Below, piece by piece: positions 7,713-16,616 of a stretch of DNA of 18,109 bases. A program made the translations under genes and the position numbers. The stretch lies in NCBI GenBank assembly GCA_001768675.1, contig MELN01000072.1:5788-23896 (forward strand), read 5' to 3'. The notes below the pieces were generated by a model, which was not told where the DNA came from, searched no databases, and saw only the letters and a program-made list of their open reading frames with translations. Numbering within the stretch: position 1 is the first letter of the stretch; each line of letters starts with the position of its first letter. This DNA comes from Actinobacteria bacterium RBG_16_64_13 (lineage in GTDB: Bacteria; Actinomycetota; Thermoleophilia; RBG-16-64-13).

Positions 7713-8081
7713 TCAGCCCTCGAGATCGGCGCGCCGCAGTTCCACGGCAGCGCCCACACTCCCAAGCGCGCAGGCCACCGGGGGATGCGGCTTGGTAACG
7801 TTCACCCACACATCGTCCACGGGGAACTTACGCAGAATGGCCACGGCAGTGGCCTGCGCCAACCTCTCGAGCAAGGAGAAGCTGTTGACCGTGGCTACTT
7901 CCACAATCAGGTCGAGGACCTCCGTGTAGTCGACGGTGTCGGTCACCTCGTCGGTCTCGGCCGCCCTGCAGTCGTCGATCGTCAGCCTTACGTCGTAGAG
8001 AAGCCGCTGCCCGAGAACCTTCTCTTCGCGGCCCACTCCGTGATGACCGTAAACCTCGAGCTCCTCGATGAAGATGTCCAC
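7713..8081 (-). CDS. folB: Dihydroneopterin aldolase
   Basis: Converts 7,8-dihydroneopterin to 6-hydroxymethyl-dihydropterin and glycolaldehyde, the step just before FolK. With the GTG at 8079-8081 the protein has 122 residues, the usual size. It begins DIFIEELEVYGHHGVGREE, carrying the conserved YxxHG and glutamate region. It continues with the VLGQ segment, FSLLERLA (conserved Glu), and the catalytic-lysine motif VNVTKPHPPV (K97). An in-frame GTG at 8147 would add 22 residues with no family resemblance and overlap folP by 44 bp, so the inner start is preferred. It begins 22 bp after folP. Its TGA stop at 7713-7715 is followed, in the same reading frame, by the folK coding sequence. Confidence 0.95.
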   Translation of the reverse strand: MDIFIEELEVYGHHGVGREEKVLGQRLLYDVRLTIDDCRAAETDEVTDTVDYTEVLDLIVEVATVNSFSLLERLAQATAVAILRKFPVDDVWVNVTKPHPPVACALGSVGAAVELRRADLEG

Positions 8082-8103
8082 CCCAGCCCCCGTTCGTGGT
8101 TGT

Positions 8104-9324
8104 TCAGGTACTTTGCGCCCGCGGTCCGAAGACCGCCCAGGCCACACGCGCCGCGTCGCGATTGAGACCTACCCGGTGCACCCTCACCATGTGCGCGCCC
8201 GCCGCCGTTGCGATGACGGTGGTGGCCGCCGTGGCGGCGTCGCGCCCCTGCGCGTCGTCGATACCAAGTATCTCCCCGAGGAACCGCTTGCGGGAAGCTC
8301 CCACCAAGACCGGCCGGCCCAGCGACCGGAAAGCGTCGAGACCCTGCAAGATCTCGAGATTGTGAACAGTCGTCTTGCCGAAGCCAAGACCCGGGTCGAT
8401 CAGGAGGTTCTCCTCCTTGAGGCCATTATCCACCGCCCAGTTCAGACGCTCCACAAAGAACGTGTAGAGCTCTTTCACGACGTCCTCGTATACGGGATCC
8501 TGCTGCATTGTCTTGGGTTCGCCCAGCATGTGCATGAGCACCAGCGGGCAGCCCGCGTCGCGCACGACTGCCACCATCTCCGGCTCCATGCGCAGCGCAG
8601 ATATGTCGTTGATCATAAAGGCGCCGGCCGCCAGAGCCTCCGCCGCCACGCGAGCCTTGTAGGTGTCGACGGAGACGCGGCCCGGCAGCGAGGGGGCAAG
8701 AGCCTTGACCACCGGAAGCACCCGCAGCAATTCGTCCTCAGCCGACACAGTGTCGGCGCCAGGACGGGTGGACTCCCCGCCCACGTCGATGAAGGCCGCT
8801 CCCTCATCCGCCATCTCCAGGCCCGAGCGCACGGCCGCCTCCAGGCCGGAATGCAGGCCTCCGTCGGAGAACGAATCGGGGGTCACGTTGAGGATGCCCA
8901 TCATCAGAGGTTCCCCGGTGAGCGTGATGCCCGGGTGGCAGGCCGGCCGAGAGTTGCCGTAGTTCGCGAGCGCCGCTTCGAGGGACCCAGCCAGCGCCCG
9001 CAGCCCGAAAGGCTGGAGCCGGAGCTTGGGCAGGAGCAGCTCGAACTGGGTCATGGTGCCCATGATGAGGCAGTCCGCGTCGTCTCCCCGCCATTCGTAG
9101 ACTTCCCGCGACACCGCGACCTCCCCGCCCCGGGCGAGCATCTCCTGTTTGAGGATGCTGGCGGCGCGAACATCGAGGCCGCTGACCCGCACGACGCGAA
9201 AGAGCGCTTTGTTGTGCATGATGGCGACGCCGGCGCTGGAGACACGGGCGCGCTCGAGAGCGGCCCTTGCCCCGGCAAGGTCCCGCAACACGAGGACTTG
9301 AGGGAGCCCTTCGGAGGGAATCAT
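8104..9324 (-). CDS. folP: Dihydropteroate synthase with N-terminal extension
   Basis: Joins hydroxymethyl-dihydropterin diphosphate with p-aminobenzoate to give dihydropteroate; it is the sulfonamide target. At 406 residues it is far longer than the common 270-290-residue enzyme. The catalytic TIM barrel is complete in residues about 135-400: MMGILNVTPDSFSDGG (141-156), DVGGESTRPGA (180-190), RVSVDTYK, the IDPGLGFGKT pterin-binding segment, LVGASRKRF, and the terminal RVHRV. Residues 1-130 form an extra domain (IMHNKALFRVV, AASILKQEMLARGGEVAVS, LIMGTMTQFELLLPKL, QPFGLRALA). I recall similar extended synthases from clostridial and some actinobacterial genomes; the domain's job is unknown to me. 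The ATG start has GGGGG 6 bases upstream. It lies 19 bp after folE and 22 bp before folB. Confidence 0.95.
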   Translation of the reverse strand: MIPSEGLPQVLVLRDLAGARAALERARVSSAGVAIMHNKALFRVVRVSGLDVRAASILKQEMLARGGEVAVSREVYEWRGDDADCLIMGTMTQFELLLPKLRLQPFGLRALAGSLEAALANYGNSRPACHPGITLTGEPLMMGILNVTPDSFSDGGLHSGLEAAVRSGLEMADEGAAFIDVGGESTRPGADTVSAEDELLRVLPVVKALAPSLPGRVSVDTYKARVAAEALAAGAFMINDISALRMEPEMVAVVRDAGCPLVLMHMLGEPKTMQQDPVYEDVVKELYTFFVERLNWAVDNGLKEENLLIDPGLGFGKTTVHNLEILQGLDAFRSLGRPVLVGASRKRFLGEILGIDDAQGRDAATAATTVIATAAGAHMVRVHRVGLNRDAARVAWAVFGPRAQST

Positions 9325-9343
9325 GCGAATCCCCCGTCCTGGA

Positions 9344-9913
9344 TCAGGTACGCGGAGCTTCGATCATCGCCAGAACCTCGGCTCGCGTGGCAGCGCTGGA
9401 GCGGAACGTCCCCCGCACCGCGGAGGTGACCACACGCGATCCCGTCGCATGCACGCCACGCATTGACATGCACAGGTGCTCGGCCTGGATGAGGACGAGC
9501 ACCCCTTCGGGCTGGAGAGAGCGCAGCAGAGTGTCGGCGATGGTGCTCGTAAGCCGCTCCTGCAGCTGCAGACGGGCGGCCACGGTGCGTACCAAGCGCA
9601 CGATCTTGGAGATCCCGGTGATACTCCCGTTCTTGGAGGGGATGTAGGCGACGTGGGCTACCCCGAAGAAAGGCAACAGATGATGCTCGCAGAGAGAATG
9701 GAAGGCGATGTCGCGGACGAGCACCATCTCCTGATGGGTATCCGACGCGATCGGCCCCACTATCGAGGAGAGGTCTTTGGGCTCGGTCGCGATGATCTCT
9801 TCGTAGAAATCGGCCACGCGCCGGGGGGTGTCGAGCAAGCCTTCCCGAGCGGGGTCTTCGCCGATCCCCTCCAGCAGTAGCCGTATGCTCTGCTCGATCT
9901 TCGCCCTATCCAT
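9344..9913 (-). CDS. folE: GTP cyclohydrolase I (FolE, zinc type IA)
   Basis: Opens the imidazole ring of GTP to form dihydroneopterin triphosphate, the first committed step of folate synthesis. The length of 189 residues is standard for the family. Motifs are GLLDTPRRVADFY (25-37), FHSLCEHHLLPFFG with the zinc ligands C75 and H78, VAHVAYIPSKNGSITGISKI, RLQLQERLT, and EHLCMSMRGV with the third zinc ligand C148. All three zinc ligands are present, so this is the zinc-dependent IA type, not the zinc-independent FolE2. The ATG start lies 8 bp after the ftsH stop. The order folE-folP-folB-folK behind ftsH matches the actinobacterial folate cluster. Confidence 0.96.
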   Translation of the reverse strand: MDRAKIEQSIRLLLEGIGEDPAREGLLDTPRRVADFYEEIIATEPKDLSSIVGPIASDTHQEMVLVRDIAFHSLCEHHLLPFFGVAHVAYIPSKNGSITGISKIVRLVRTVAARLQLQERLTSTIADTLLRSLQPEGVLVLIQAEHLCMSMRGVHATGSRVVTSAVRGTFRSSAATRAEVLAMIEAPRT

Positions 9914-9921
9914 AGAGGAGC

Positions 9922-11892
<1,971 letters not shown>

Positions 11893-11942
11893 GTGGACTC
11901 CACATTCGCTCTTTTAGAGGGGGAGATACTACCACACGCCCA

Positions 11943-12458
11943 TCAGTCGACATCGTCGATCACCCCAAGATACGGGAGATTGCGGTACTTCTCCGCGTAG
12001 TCCAAGCCGTATCCCACGACGAACTCGTTGGGTATCTCGAATCCTGTGTACCGGCATTCGAGGTCGGCGGTGCGGCGGCTGGGCTTCGAGAGCAGAGTCG
12101 CGATGGCCAGACTGGCCGGGTTGCGGGCATTGAGGCTCCTAGTCAAGTACTGGAGCGTCAATCCCGAGTCGATGATGTCTTCGACGATAAGGACGTGCCG
12201 GCCCTCGAGGTCGGTATCGAGGTCCTTGAGGATCCGCACCACTCCCGAACTGTCGGTGGAATGCCCGTAGCTGGAGACGGCCATGAACTCGATCTCGAGA
12301 TCGAAGCGGAGCCGCCGGGCAAGGTCGGCGATGAAGAAGACGGCCCCCTTGAGAACACACACGAGCACGGGACGGAGGCCTTCATAATCGGCGGTGATCG
12401 CAGCGGCAAGTTCGTCGATCTTGGCCTGCAACTCCTCCGTGGATATGAGGATCCTCAC
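11943..12458 (-). CDS. hpt: Hypoxanthine phosphoribosyltransferase
   Basis: Salvages hypoxanthine and guanine to IMP and GMP using PRPP. The 171 residues are of normal size. The PRPP-binding motif is VLIVEDIIDSG (89-99), the diphosphate loop is VLKGAVFF (35-42), the flexible-loop region is VSSYGHSTDSSG, and the purine-binding C-terminus is EFVVGYGLDYAEKYRNLPY (145-163). The start is GTG, and its last two bases overlap the tilS stop in the string GTGA (4-bp overlap), a sign of coupled translation. Pairing with tilS upstream and ftsH downstream is a classical Gram-positive arrangement; in Bacillus and Listeria the two proteins also cooperate in ftsH regulation, but whether that holds here is unknown. 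Confidence 0.97.
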   Translation of the reverse strand: MRILISTEELQAKIDELAAAITADYEGLRPVLVCVLKGAVFFIADLARRLRFDLEIEFMAVSSYGHSTDSSGVVRILKDLDTDLEGRHVLIVEDIIDSGLTLQYLTRSLNARNPASLAIATLLSKPSRRTADLECRYTGFEIPNEFVVGYGLDYAEKYRNLPYLGVIDDVD

Positions 12459-13936
12459 GAGCGCTCGCCTTTCGCGTGTCCACCCTCTTCGTCCGCCTCG
12501 CCGCTCGCGGGGCGCCGGCTCAAGCTGAGCCTCACGACGGCCGCGGTATTGGGCCCTATTCTACCTTCCTCGGCCAGCACCAAGCCACAGACCCAGACAA
12601 TCCGCTCGCCGCACACCACGAGTGGCCAGCTTCCCCTCTCCGCGGCGGCCACGCGCAGGTCTACGAGCACGTCCTGGAGCTTGCGCGTCCCAGGGGCCCC
12701 CAGGGGCCGGAGGCGATCGCCCGGCTTCGGCGCCCTGACTTCTAGAGGCCCGGCCAGGCAGTCCGCGTCTACGAATGCCTCGCTCGAGATGTCCGGCATG
12801 GCGTAGGCTTCCGCGTGCTCAGCGGTCACGACTCGGTCGTCCCACTGGGCTTGCCCCGGCACTGGGAGGGCGACGGGGGGACGCGGCGCGGGCGCGCTCC
12901 GCGGCCCGCGCGCCACCGACAGCCGGCCGTACTCTTTGTGAGCGCGCCACCCACCGCCCAGGGCCCGGCCGGCCGATCCGCTCACCGTCAGGAGCGCCTC
13001 CACGGCCAGGACGCCGGCGCGCGAGGCCGCGGGCCTCGCGCGCGCCGCGAGCCATTGGTGCAGCAGCAGTCTCCGCACAGCAGGCGTGAGGCCGAGAAGA
13101 CCCGGGACGCTGAGCGTGTCGGCCCGCGCAAGCTGGGCCCCTTCGGCGAGGCGCCCGGCGCCCGCTTCATCCCTCTTGACCACACCAGAGGCGGCCTCGG
13201 CAAGAACCGCCGCGATGACCTCGTCCACTTCCGCCGCGACTTCTGCCGCGCGGCATGCGGCCCCGACAGCCCCCGGCAAAGCGGCCTCCAACTCAGGCAG
13301 CACCCGCTCCCGGATGGCAGTCCGGGCATAGCCCGGGTACGCGTTCCCCCGGTCACGGGCGTAGTCCAGACCGTGCGCCCCGCAATACGCCGCGGTCTCC
13401 TCCCTCCGGCAACCGAGAAACGGCCGGACCCACGGCGGATCGTATTGCTTCATGCCGGCAAAGGCGGCCATGCCTCCGTAGCGCCCCAGCCGGTAGAGCA
13501 TCGTCTCCACCTGGTCGTCGGCGGTGTGGCCCAGCGCGATCCGGTCGCAATCCCGTTCGGCCGCCACGGCGAGAGCCGCCTCGCGGCGCGCTTCCCGGGC
13601 CGTCTCCTGTACGTTGCCTCTGCTCTTGTCCACCGAGCGGTGGGCCACAGTCAGGCCCACTCCCAACCGCGCGCACACACGGACCACCAAGGCTTCGTCG
13701 TCGTCGCTCTCGGTGCCCCGAAGATGGTGGTTGACGTGGAGGGCGTGAAGACTGAAACCCTCGCGGCCCGCCACAGCCGCCAGAAGGTGGAGGAGCGCCA
13801 AGGAATCTTGGCCGCCCGAGACCATCGCCAGGACCCGCGAGCCGTCCGGAAACAGCCGCTCGCGCGTCATCAGATCCCCCGCTTTGCGGGCCAAAGAGGG
13901 CCGTCCCCGCCTGCGCGGCTCGACATCCGAAGCCAC
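12455..13936 (-). CDS. tilS: tRNA(Ile)-lysidine synthase
   Basis: Modifies C34 of the CAU-anticodon tRNA-Ile to lysidine with ATP and lysine, so that it reads AUA and not AUG. The PP-loop motif SGGQDSLALLHLL starts at residue 40 in a leading VLAMVSGGQDS strand. LHALHVNHHLRG, IALGHTADDQVETMLYRL and RTAIRERVLPEL follow, all typical of the N-terminal catalytic domain. The C-terminal TilS domain is present (APKPGDRLRPLGAPGTRKLQDVL cut here in its middle at about residues 405-430). The length is 493 residues from the GTG at 13934-13936. That start has AGGAGG 11 bases upstream and lies about 40 bases below a likely -10 box. The frame stays open to 14050, but that start would lie upstream of the promoter. 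An ATG at 13870 is a possible shorter start. Confidence 0.94.
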   Translation of the reverse strand: MASDVEPRRRGRPSLARKAGDLMTRERLFPDGSRVLAMVSGGQDSLALLHLLAAVAGREGFSLHALHVNHHLRGTESDDDEALVVRVCARLGVGLTVAHRSVDKSRGNVQETAREARREAALAVAAERDCDRIALGHTADDQVETMLYRLGRYGGMAAFAGMKQYDPPWVRPFLGCRREETAAYCGAHGLDYARDRGNAYPGYARTAIRERVLPELEAALPGAVGAACRAAEVAAEVDEVIAAVLAEAASGVVKRDEAGAGRLAEGAQLARADTLSVPGLLGLTPAVRRLLLHQWLAARARPAASRAGVLAVEALLTVSGSAGRALGGGWRAHKEYGRLSVARGPRSAPAPRPPVALPVPGQAQWDDRVVTAEHAEAYAMPDISSEAFVDADCLAGPLEVRAPKPGDRLRPLGAPGTRKLQDVLVDLRVAAAERGSWPLVVCGERIVWVCGLVLAEEGRIGPNTAAVVRLSLSRRPASGEADEEGGHAKGERS

Positions 13937-13975
13937 CGGTCCCGCTACCTCCTGTCTCTGCCCTTGGGGATTGGT

Positions 13976-13981
13976 ATTGTA
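13976..13981 (-). promoter_or_regulatory. Likely -10 box of the tilS promoter
   Basis: TACAAT on the minus strand matches five of six consensus bases and sits 39 bases upstream of the preferred tilS GTG, leaving a leader of about 30 bases that contains AGGAGG at 13948-13953. The -35 region is poor: CAAGAC, TCAAGA or TTCAAG at spacings of 17-19. It would be the start of the long tilS-to-dusB transcript. This is inference from position and -10 match. Confidence 0.5.
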
Positions 13982-14039
13982 CTCCCTGATGCAGGAGCGT
14001 CTTGAAAGGGTGGCGCCGCAGAAAACGACCGTCACCACC

Positions 14040-14069
14040 TTGCACTCCACTCGCGGCTTTGCTTATATT
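14040..14069 (+). promoter_or_regulatory. Promoter of the ferredoxin gene
   Basis: TTGCAC at 14040-14045 and TATATT at 14064-14069 are separated by 18 bp and stand about 33 bases upstream of the ferredoxin ATG. The ribosome-binding site AAAGGAGG (14088-14095) follows, 6 bases before the start. The region is AT-rich compared with its surroundings. The promoter is back to back with that of tilS. Confidence 0.6.
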
Positions 14070-14101
14070 GGCACGCTTGAAAGTCCCAAAGGAGGAAAAC
14101 C

Positions 14102-14290
14102 ATGGGTGTTCCCAAAGTCGATCCCGATCTTTGCACCGGGTGTGGTATCTGCGAGGATATTTGCCCCGATGTTTTCGAGATCGGCGATGACGGCATTTCT
14201 CACGTGATCGACCCGAATGCGTGCGAAGATGCCGGCTGTTGCGAAGAAGCCGCTGATGAGTGCCCGGAAGGCGCGATCAGCATCGAGTAA
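14102..14290 (+). CDS. Small [4Fe-4S] ferredoxin
   Basis: Soluble electron carrier of 62 residues. The cluster motif LCTGCGICEDICPDVFEI provides C11, C14, C17 and C21, and ECPEGAISI provides C54 near the end. C11, C14, C17 and C54 are the expected ligands of one [4Fe-4S] cluster. Instead of a second complete CxxCxxC motif there are C41, C46 and C47, so this is the single-cluster Desulfovibrio gigas type, in which the remaining cysteines can form a disulfide. It is rich in Asp and Glu, as low-potential ferredoxins are. It has its own promoter, a very strong ribosome-binding site and a strong terminator, which points to high expression as a monocistronic gene. The electron partners are not shown by the sequence. 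Confidence 0.95.
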   Translation: MGVPKVDPDLCTGCGICEDICPDVFEIGDDGISHVIDPNACEDAGCCEEAADECPEGAISIE

Positions 14291-14337
14291 GAGCACCGCG
14301 GCTGTTTCGCGGAGCACCATTCGAACGGAGTGCTTGT

Positions 14338-14379
14338 GAAGAGAGTCGTCCCGGAATGGGGCGGCTCTCTTCCTTTTCT
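14338..14379 (+). terminator. Rho-independent terminator after the ferredoxin gene
   Basis: A 14-bp stem (14338-14351 pairing with 14359-14372, with two G-U pairs) encloses a 7-base loop and is followed by CTTTTCT. It ends 14 bases before the next ATG, so it probably separates the ferredoxin transcript from the molybdopterin gene. Since the ribosome-binding site of that gene follows almost at once, partial read-through may be its source of transcription. Confidence 0.85.
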
Positions 14380-14393
14380 ACGGGAGGTGGACG

Positions 14394-14963
14394 ATGGCTC
14401 TCACCGATAAGCAGCGTGTCCCACCGGGACAAGAACTGGTCACCGACTTTCCTGTGCTGCATGCCGGCCAAGTCGCCCGACTGGACCGCGCCACCTGGAG
14501 CTTGGCCATTTCCGGGCTGATCTCCCCGCCGCGCTCGGTTACCTGGGACGACCTGCTGGCGCTTCCTTCGAGTGAGCAGACCTGCGACATCCACTGCGTG
14601 ACCGGTTGGAGCAAGCTGGACACCCGATGGAAGGGCGTCCGTGTGACGCAGTTGCTCGAGGGAGCGAACGTGCTGGGAGAGGCGCGGCATGTCGTCATCC
14701 GTGCCCCGGGCGGCTGGACCACCAATCTGCCGCTCACCTATCTCTTGGCCGACGACGTCCTCGTAGCCTACGAATATGAAGGCCTGCCCCTCACCCCTGA
14801 ACACGGCGGCCCGGTGCGCCTGCTCGTGCCGGCGCTCTATCTCTGGAAGAGTGCCAAGTGGCTCACGGGCATCGAGTTCACCCCCGATCAGAGGTTGGGT
14901 TTCTGGGAGACCCGGGGGTACCACGCCCTCGGCGACCCCTGGCTGGAGCAGCGCTACTCATAG
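14394..14963 (+). CDS. Sulfite-oxidase-like molybdopterin-dependent oxidoreductase (cytosolic)
   Basis: A 189-residue protein of the oxidoreductase molybdopterin-binding domain family (sulfite oxidase/YedY fold). The probable molybdenum-ligand cysteine is C68 in TCDIHCVTGWSKLDTRWKGV. Family residues follow in LPLTYLLADDVLVAYEYEGLPL cut at its middle (about residues 119-140), then HGGPVRLLVPALYLWKSAKW and the ending GFWETRGYH. It consists of this single domain only. There is no Tat or Sec signal peptide, no heme-binding domain and no dimerisation domain, so it should act in the cytosol. The substrate cannot be told from the sequence. The ribosome-binding site GGGAGGTGG precedes the ATG. It follows the ferredoxin gene, an attractive but unproven electron partner, with a terminator between. 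Confidence 0.9.
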   Translation: MALTDKQRVPPGQELVTDFPVLHAGQVARLDRATWSLAISGLISPPRSVTWDDLLALPSSEQTCDIHCVTGWSKLDTRWKGVRVTQLLEGANVLGEARHVVIRAPGGWTTNLPLTYLLADDVLVAYEYEGLPLTPEHGGPVRLLVPALYLWKSAKWLTGIEFTPDQRLGFWETRGYHALGDPWLEQRYS

Positions 14964-15043
14964 CGAGGCGGTCCCCGCTTCGGCTCGCGCGCCCGCGGAG
15001 GAATACCCACGCGACCCGTCGAAAGCTTGGTGGTCAAGGAGAA

Positions 15044-15058
15044 AGGAGCACGACCATC
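15044..15058 (+). promoter_or_regulatory. Ribosome-binding site and probable ATC start codon
   Basis: AAAGGAG at about 15042-15048 is followed after 7 bases by ATC at 15056-15058, in frame with the GGDEF/HD-GYP protein. No ATG, GTG or TTG in this frame lies between about 14940 and 15080. ATC/ATT starts are known but rare (infC of Escherichia coli uses ATT). Confidence 0.5.
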
Positions 15059-16576
15059 GACGGGTACACCCTGCTTCGCGTGGCGTTGGCGGTAGCCGCG
15101 GGCGCATTCCTCGCCGCGGCTTTTGTCGTGGCGGTATGGATGTCAGGACCTCGCCACGCCAGGTGGGGTATCCGCCCTTCGGTGGCGCTGCTCTTGCTGG
15201 CCTTGTTTGCCGGTCTCTCGACGTTGCTGGCCCTCGCTCCTCCTCCCGGCTTCGGGGCGCTCCCGGTGGCCCAGGTCGTTCTGTTGGCCGCGTCGGCCGT
15301 GCTCTTCTCGATCACCCTGTCGGCGCGGAAGCACGGAGCCGCCGAAACGGCGGAACTGGTCGACACCGCAACAGTCGATGCCCTCACTCGCATCGCGAGC
15401 CACCGGGTGTTCCAAGACCGATTGGCCCATGAATGCGAACGCGCTTATCGTTTCGGCGACACGTTCATGCTTGTGATGCTCGATCTCGACAACTTCCACC
15501 ACGTGAACAACCGCTATGGGCACCGGATGGGAGACCGCATCCTGCTCGACCTCGCCCGGCGTTTCCGGGCGCAACTCCGTGAGATAGATCTTGTCGCTCG
15601 CTTTGGGGGCGACCAGTTTGCCATGATCCTCCCCCATACCTACGAAAAGGGGGGAGTCGAGGTGGCGGAGCGGCTCCGCCAGAACATAGCCGGCTGGGTG
15701 TTCCTCGATGCCGACGGCGTCGAGGTACGCATCACCGTCAGCCTGGGGCTGTGCTCGTATCCCACCGACGGAGCTTCCGCTCCCCAATTGGTGGAAGTTG
15801 CGCATAATGCTCTGAGCTTCGCGAAAGCCATGGGCGGCAACCAGGTGCAGCTCTTCCGCGACCTGCCGAGCAGGGAAGCACCCGGGAACGTGGTCTCGCT
15901 GCCTCACTCGGGAAGGGGAGCCATTGTTCGCAGCCTGGCGGCCGCGGTGGACGCCCGGGACGGCTACACACACGAGCATTCCCGGTTGGTCTCCGAGCTG
16001 TCGGCCGCAGTCGCGAGACGCATCGGACTTGCGACTACCGAGATAGCCCGCATCAGCGTGGGCGCCCTGCTTCATGACGTGGGCAAGATCGGAGTGCCCG
16101 ACGCCATCCTCGCGAAGGAAGGGAGCCTCTCCGCTGAGGAATGGGACTGCATCAGACGGCATCCGGTGCTCGGCAAGCAGATCATGGAGCAGGCGCCGGA
16201 GTTGACGGACGTCATGCCCCTCGTGCTGCACCACCAGGAGCGGTACGACGGCACGGGCTACCCGCAGCGACTGCAGGGCGACGACATCCCCCTGGGCGCC
16301 CGCATCATCGCCGCCGCGGACGCCTATCACGCCATCCGTTCGGACCGGCCTTACCGCTCAGGCCGCACTCATCGAGAAGCCATAAACGAACTCGGCCGCT
16401 GCAGCGGAAACCAGTTCGATCCCAGGGTGGTTGACGCGCTGCTGCACATCCTTGAGACCGACGAGGAATTGCGCGCGTTACTTCCGCCGGACGCCGAGTT
16501 TCCTCAGCGAGCCGACGGGACTTCGAGGCCAAGGATAGTGCCTGCCCCGGCTGCCTTGGCCGATCGCGGAGCCTGA
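15056..16576 (+). CDS. Membrane protein with GGDEF and HD-GYP domains (cyclic-di-GMP signalling)
   Basis: From the ATC at 15056 it has 506 residues. Three hydrophobic segments (about 6-29, 42-61, 70-88) form a membrane anchor with no recognised sensor domain. A GGDEF domain spans about 100-268: LDLDNFHHVNNRYGHRMGD (142-160), the inhibitory-site motif R175-x-x-D178, then ARFGGDQF, where Gln replaces the usual Glu of the signature. An HD-GYP phosphodiesterase domain spans about 288-480: HEHSRLV, LLHDVGKIGVPD (HD at 340-341), RHPVLG, and HHQERYDGTGYP with GYP at 401-403. The protein may both make and degrade cyclic-di-GMP, or use a weakened GGDEF domain to sense GTP or cyclic-di-GMP and control the phosphodiesterase. 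An open GTG at 14858 lies inside the previous gene and would add 66 Arg-rich residues without resemblance to anything. GTG at 15080 would clip the first membrane segment. Confidence 0.92.
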   Translation: MDGYTLLRVALAVAAGAFLAAAFVVAVWMSGPRHARWGIRPSVALLLLALFAGLSTLLALAPPPGFGALPVAQVVLLAASAVLFSITLSARKHGAAETAELVDTATVDALTRIASHRVFQDRLAHECERAYRFGDTFMLVMLDLDNFHHVNNRYGHRMGDRILLDLARRFRAQLREIDLVARFGGDQFAMILPHTYEKGGVEVAERLRQNIAGWVFLDADGVEVRITVSLGLCSYPTDGASAPQLVEVAHNALSFAKAMGGNQVQLFRDLPSREAPGNVVSLPHSGRGAIVRSLAAAVDARDGYTHEHSRLVSELSAAVARRIGLATTEIARISVGALLHDVGKIGVPDAILAKEGSLSAEEWDCIRRHPVLGKQIMEQAPELTDVMPLVLHHQERYDGTGYPQRLQGDDIPLGARIIAAADAYHAIRSDRPYRSGRTHREAINELGRCSGNQFDPRVVDALLHILETDEELRALLPPDAEFPQRADGTSRPRIVPAPAALADRGA

Positions 16577-16616
16577 GCCGGGCGAAGCAGCTGTCGCCCT
16601 CCGTTGCCGCCTTCCG

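Noticed and set aside
13937..14050. Upstream extension of tilS to the GTG at 14050
   Set aside because: It would start upstream of the likely tilS -10 box, has no family resemblance, and reaches into the ferredoxin promoter; GTG 13936 has a good ribosome-binding site.
14858..15055. Upstream GTG start for the GGDEF/HD-GYP gene
   Set aside because: It lies inside the molybdopterin gene and adds an Arg-rich stretch before the first membrane segment; the ribosome-binding site at 15042-15048 points to 15056.
16580..16599. GGGCGA/TCGCCC hairpin between the convergent genes as a terminator
   Set aside because: A 6-bp stem with an 8-base loop but no T-tract on either side; it may be chance in GC-rich DNA.
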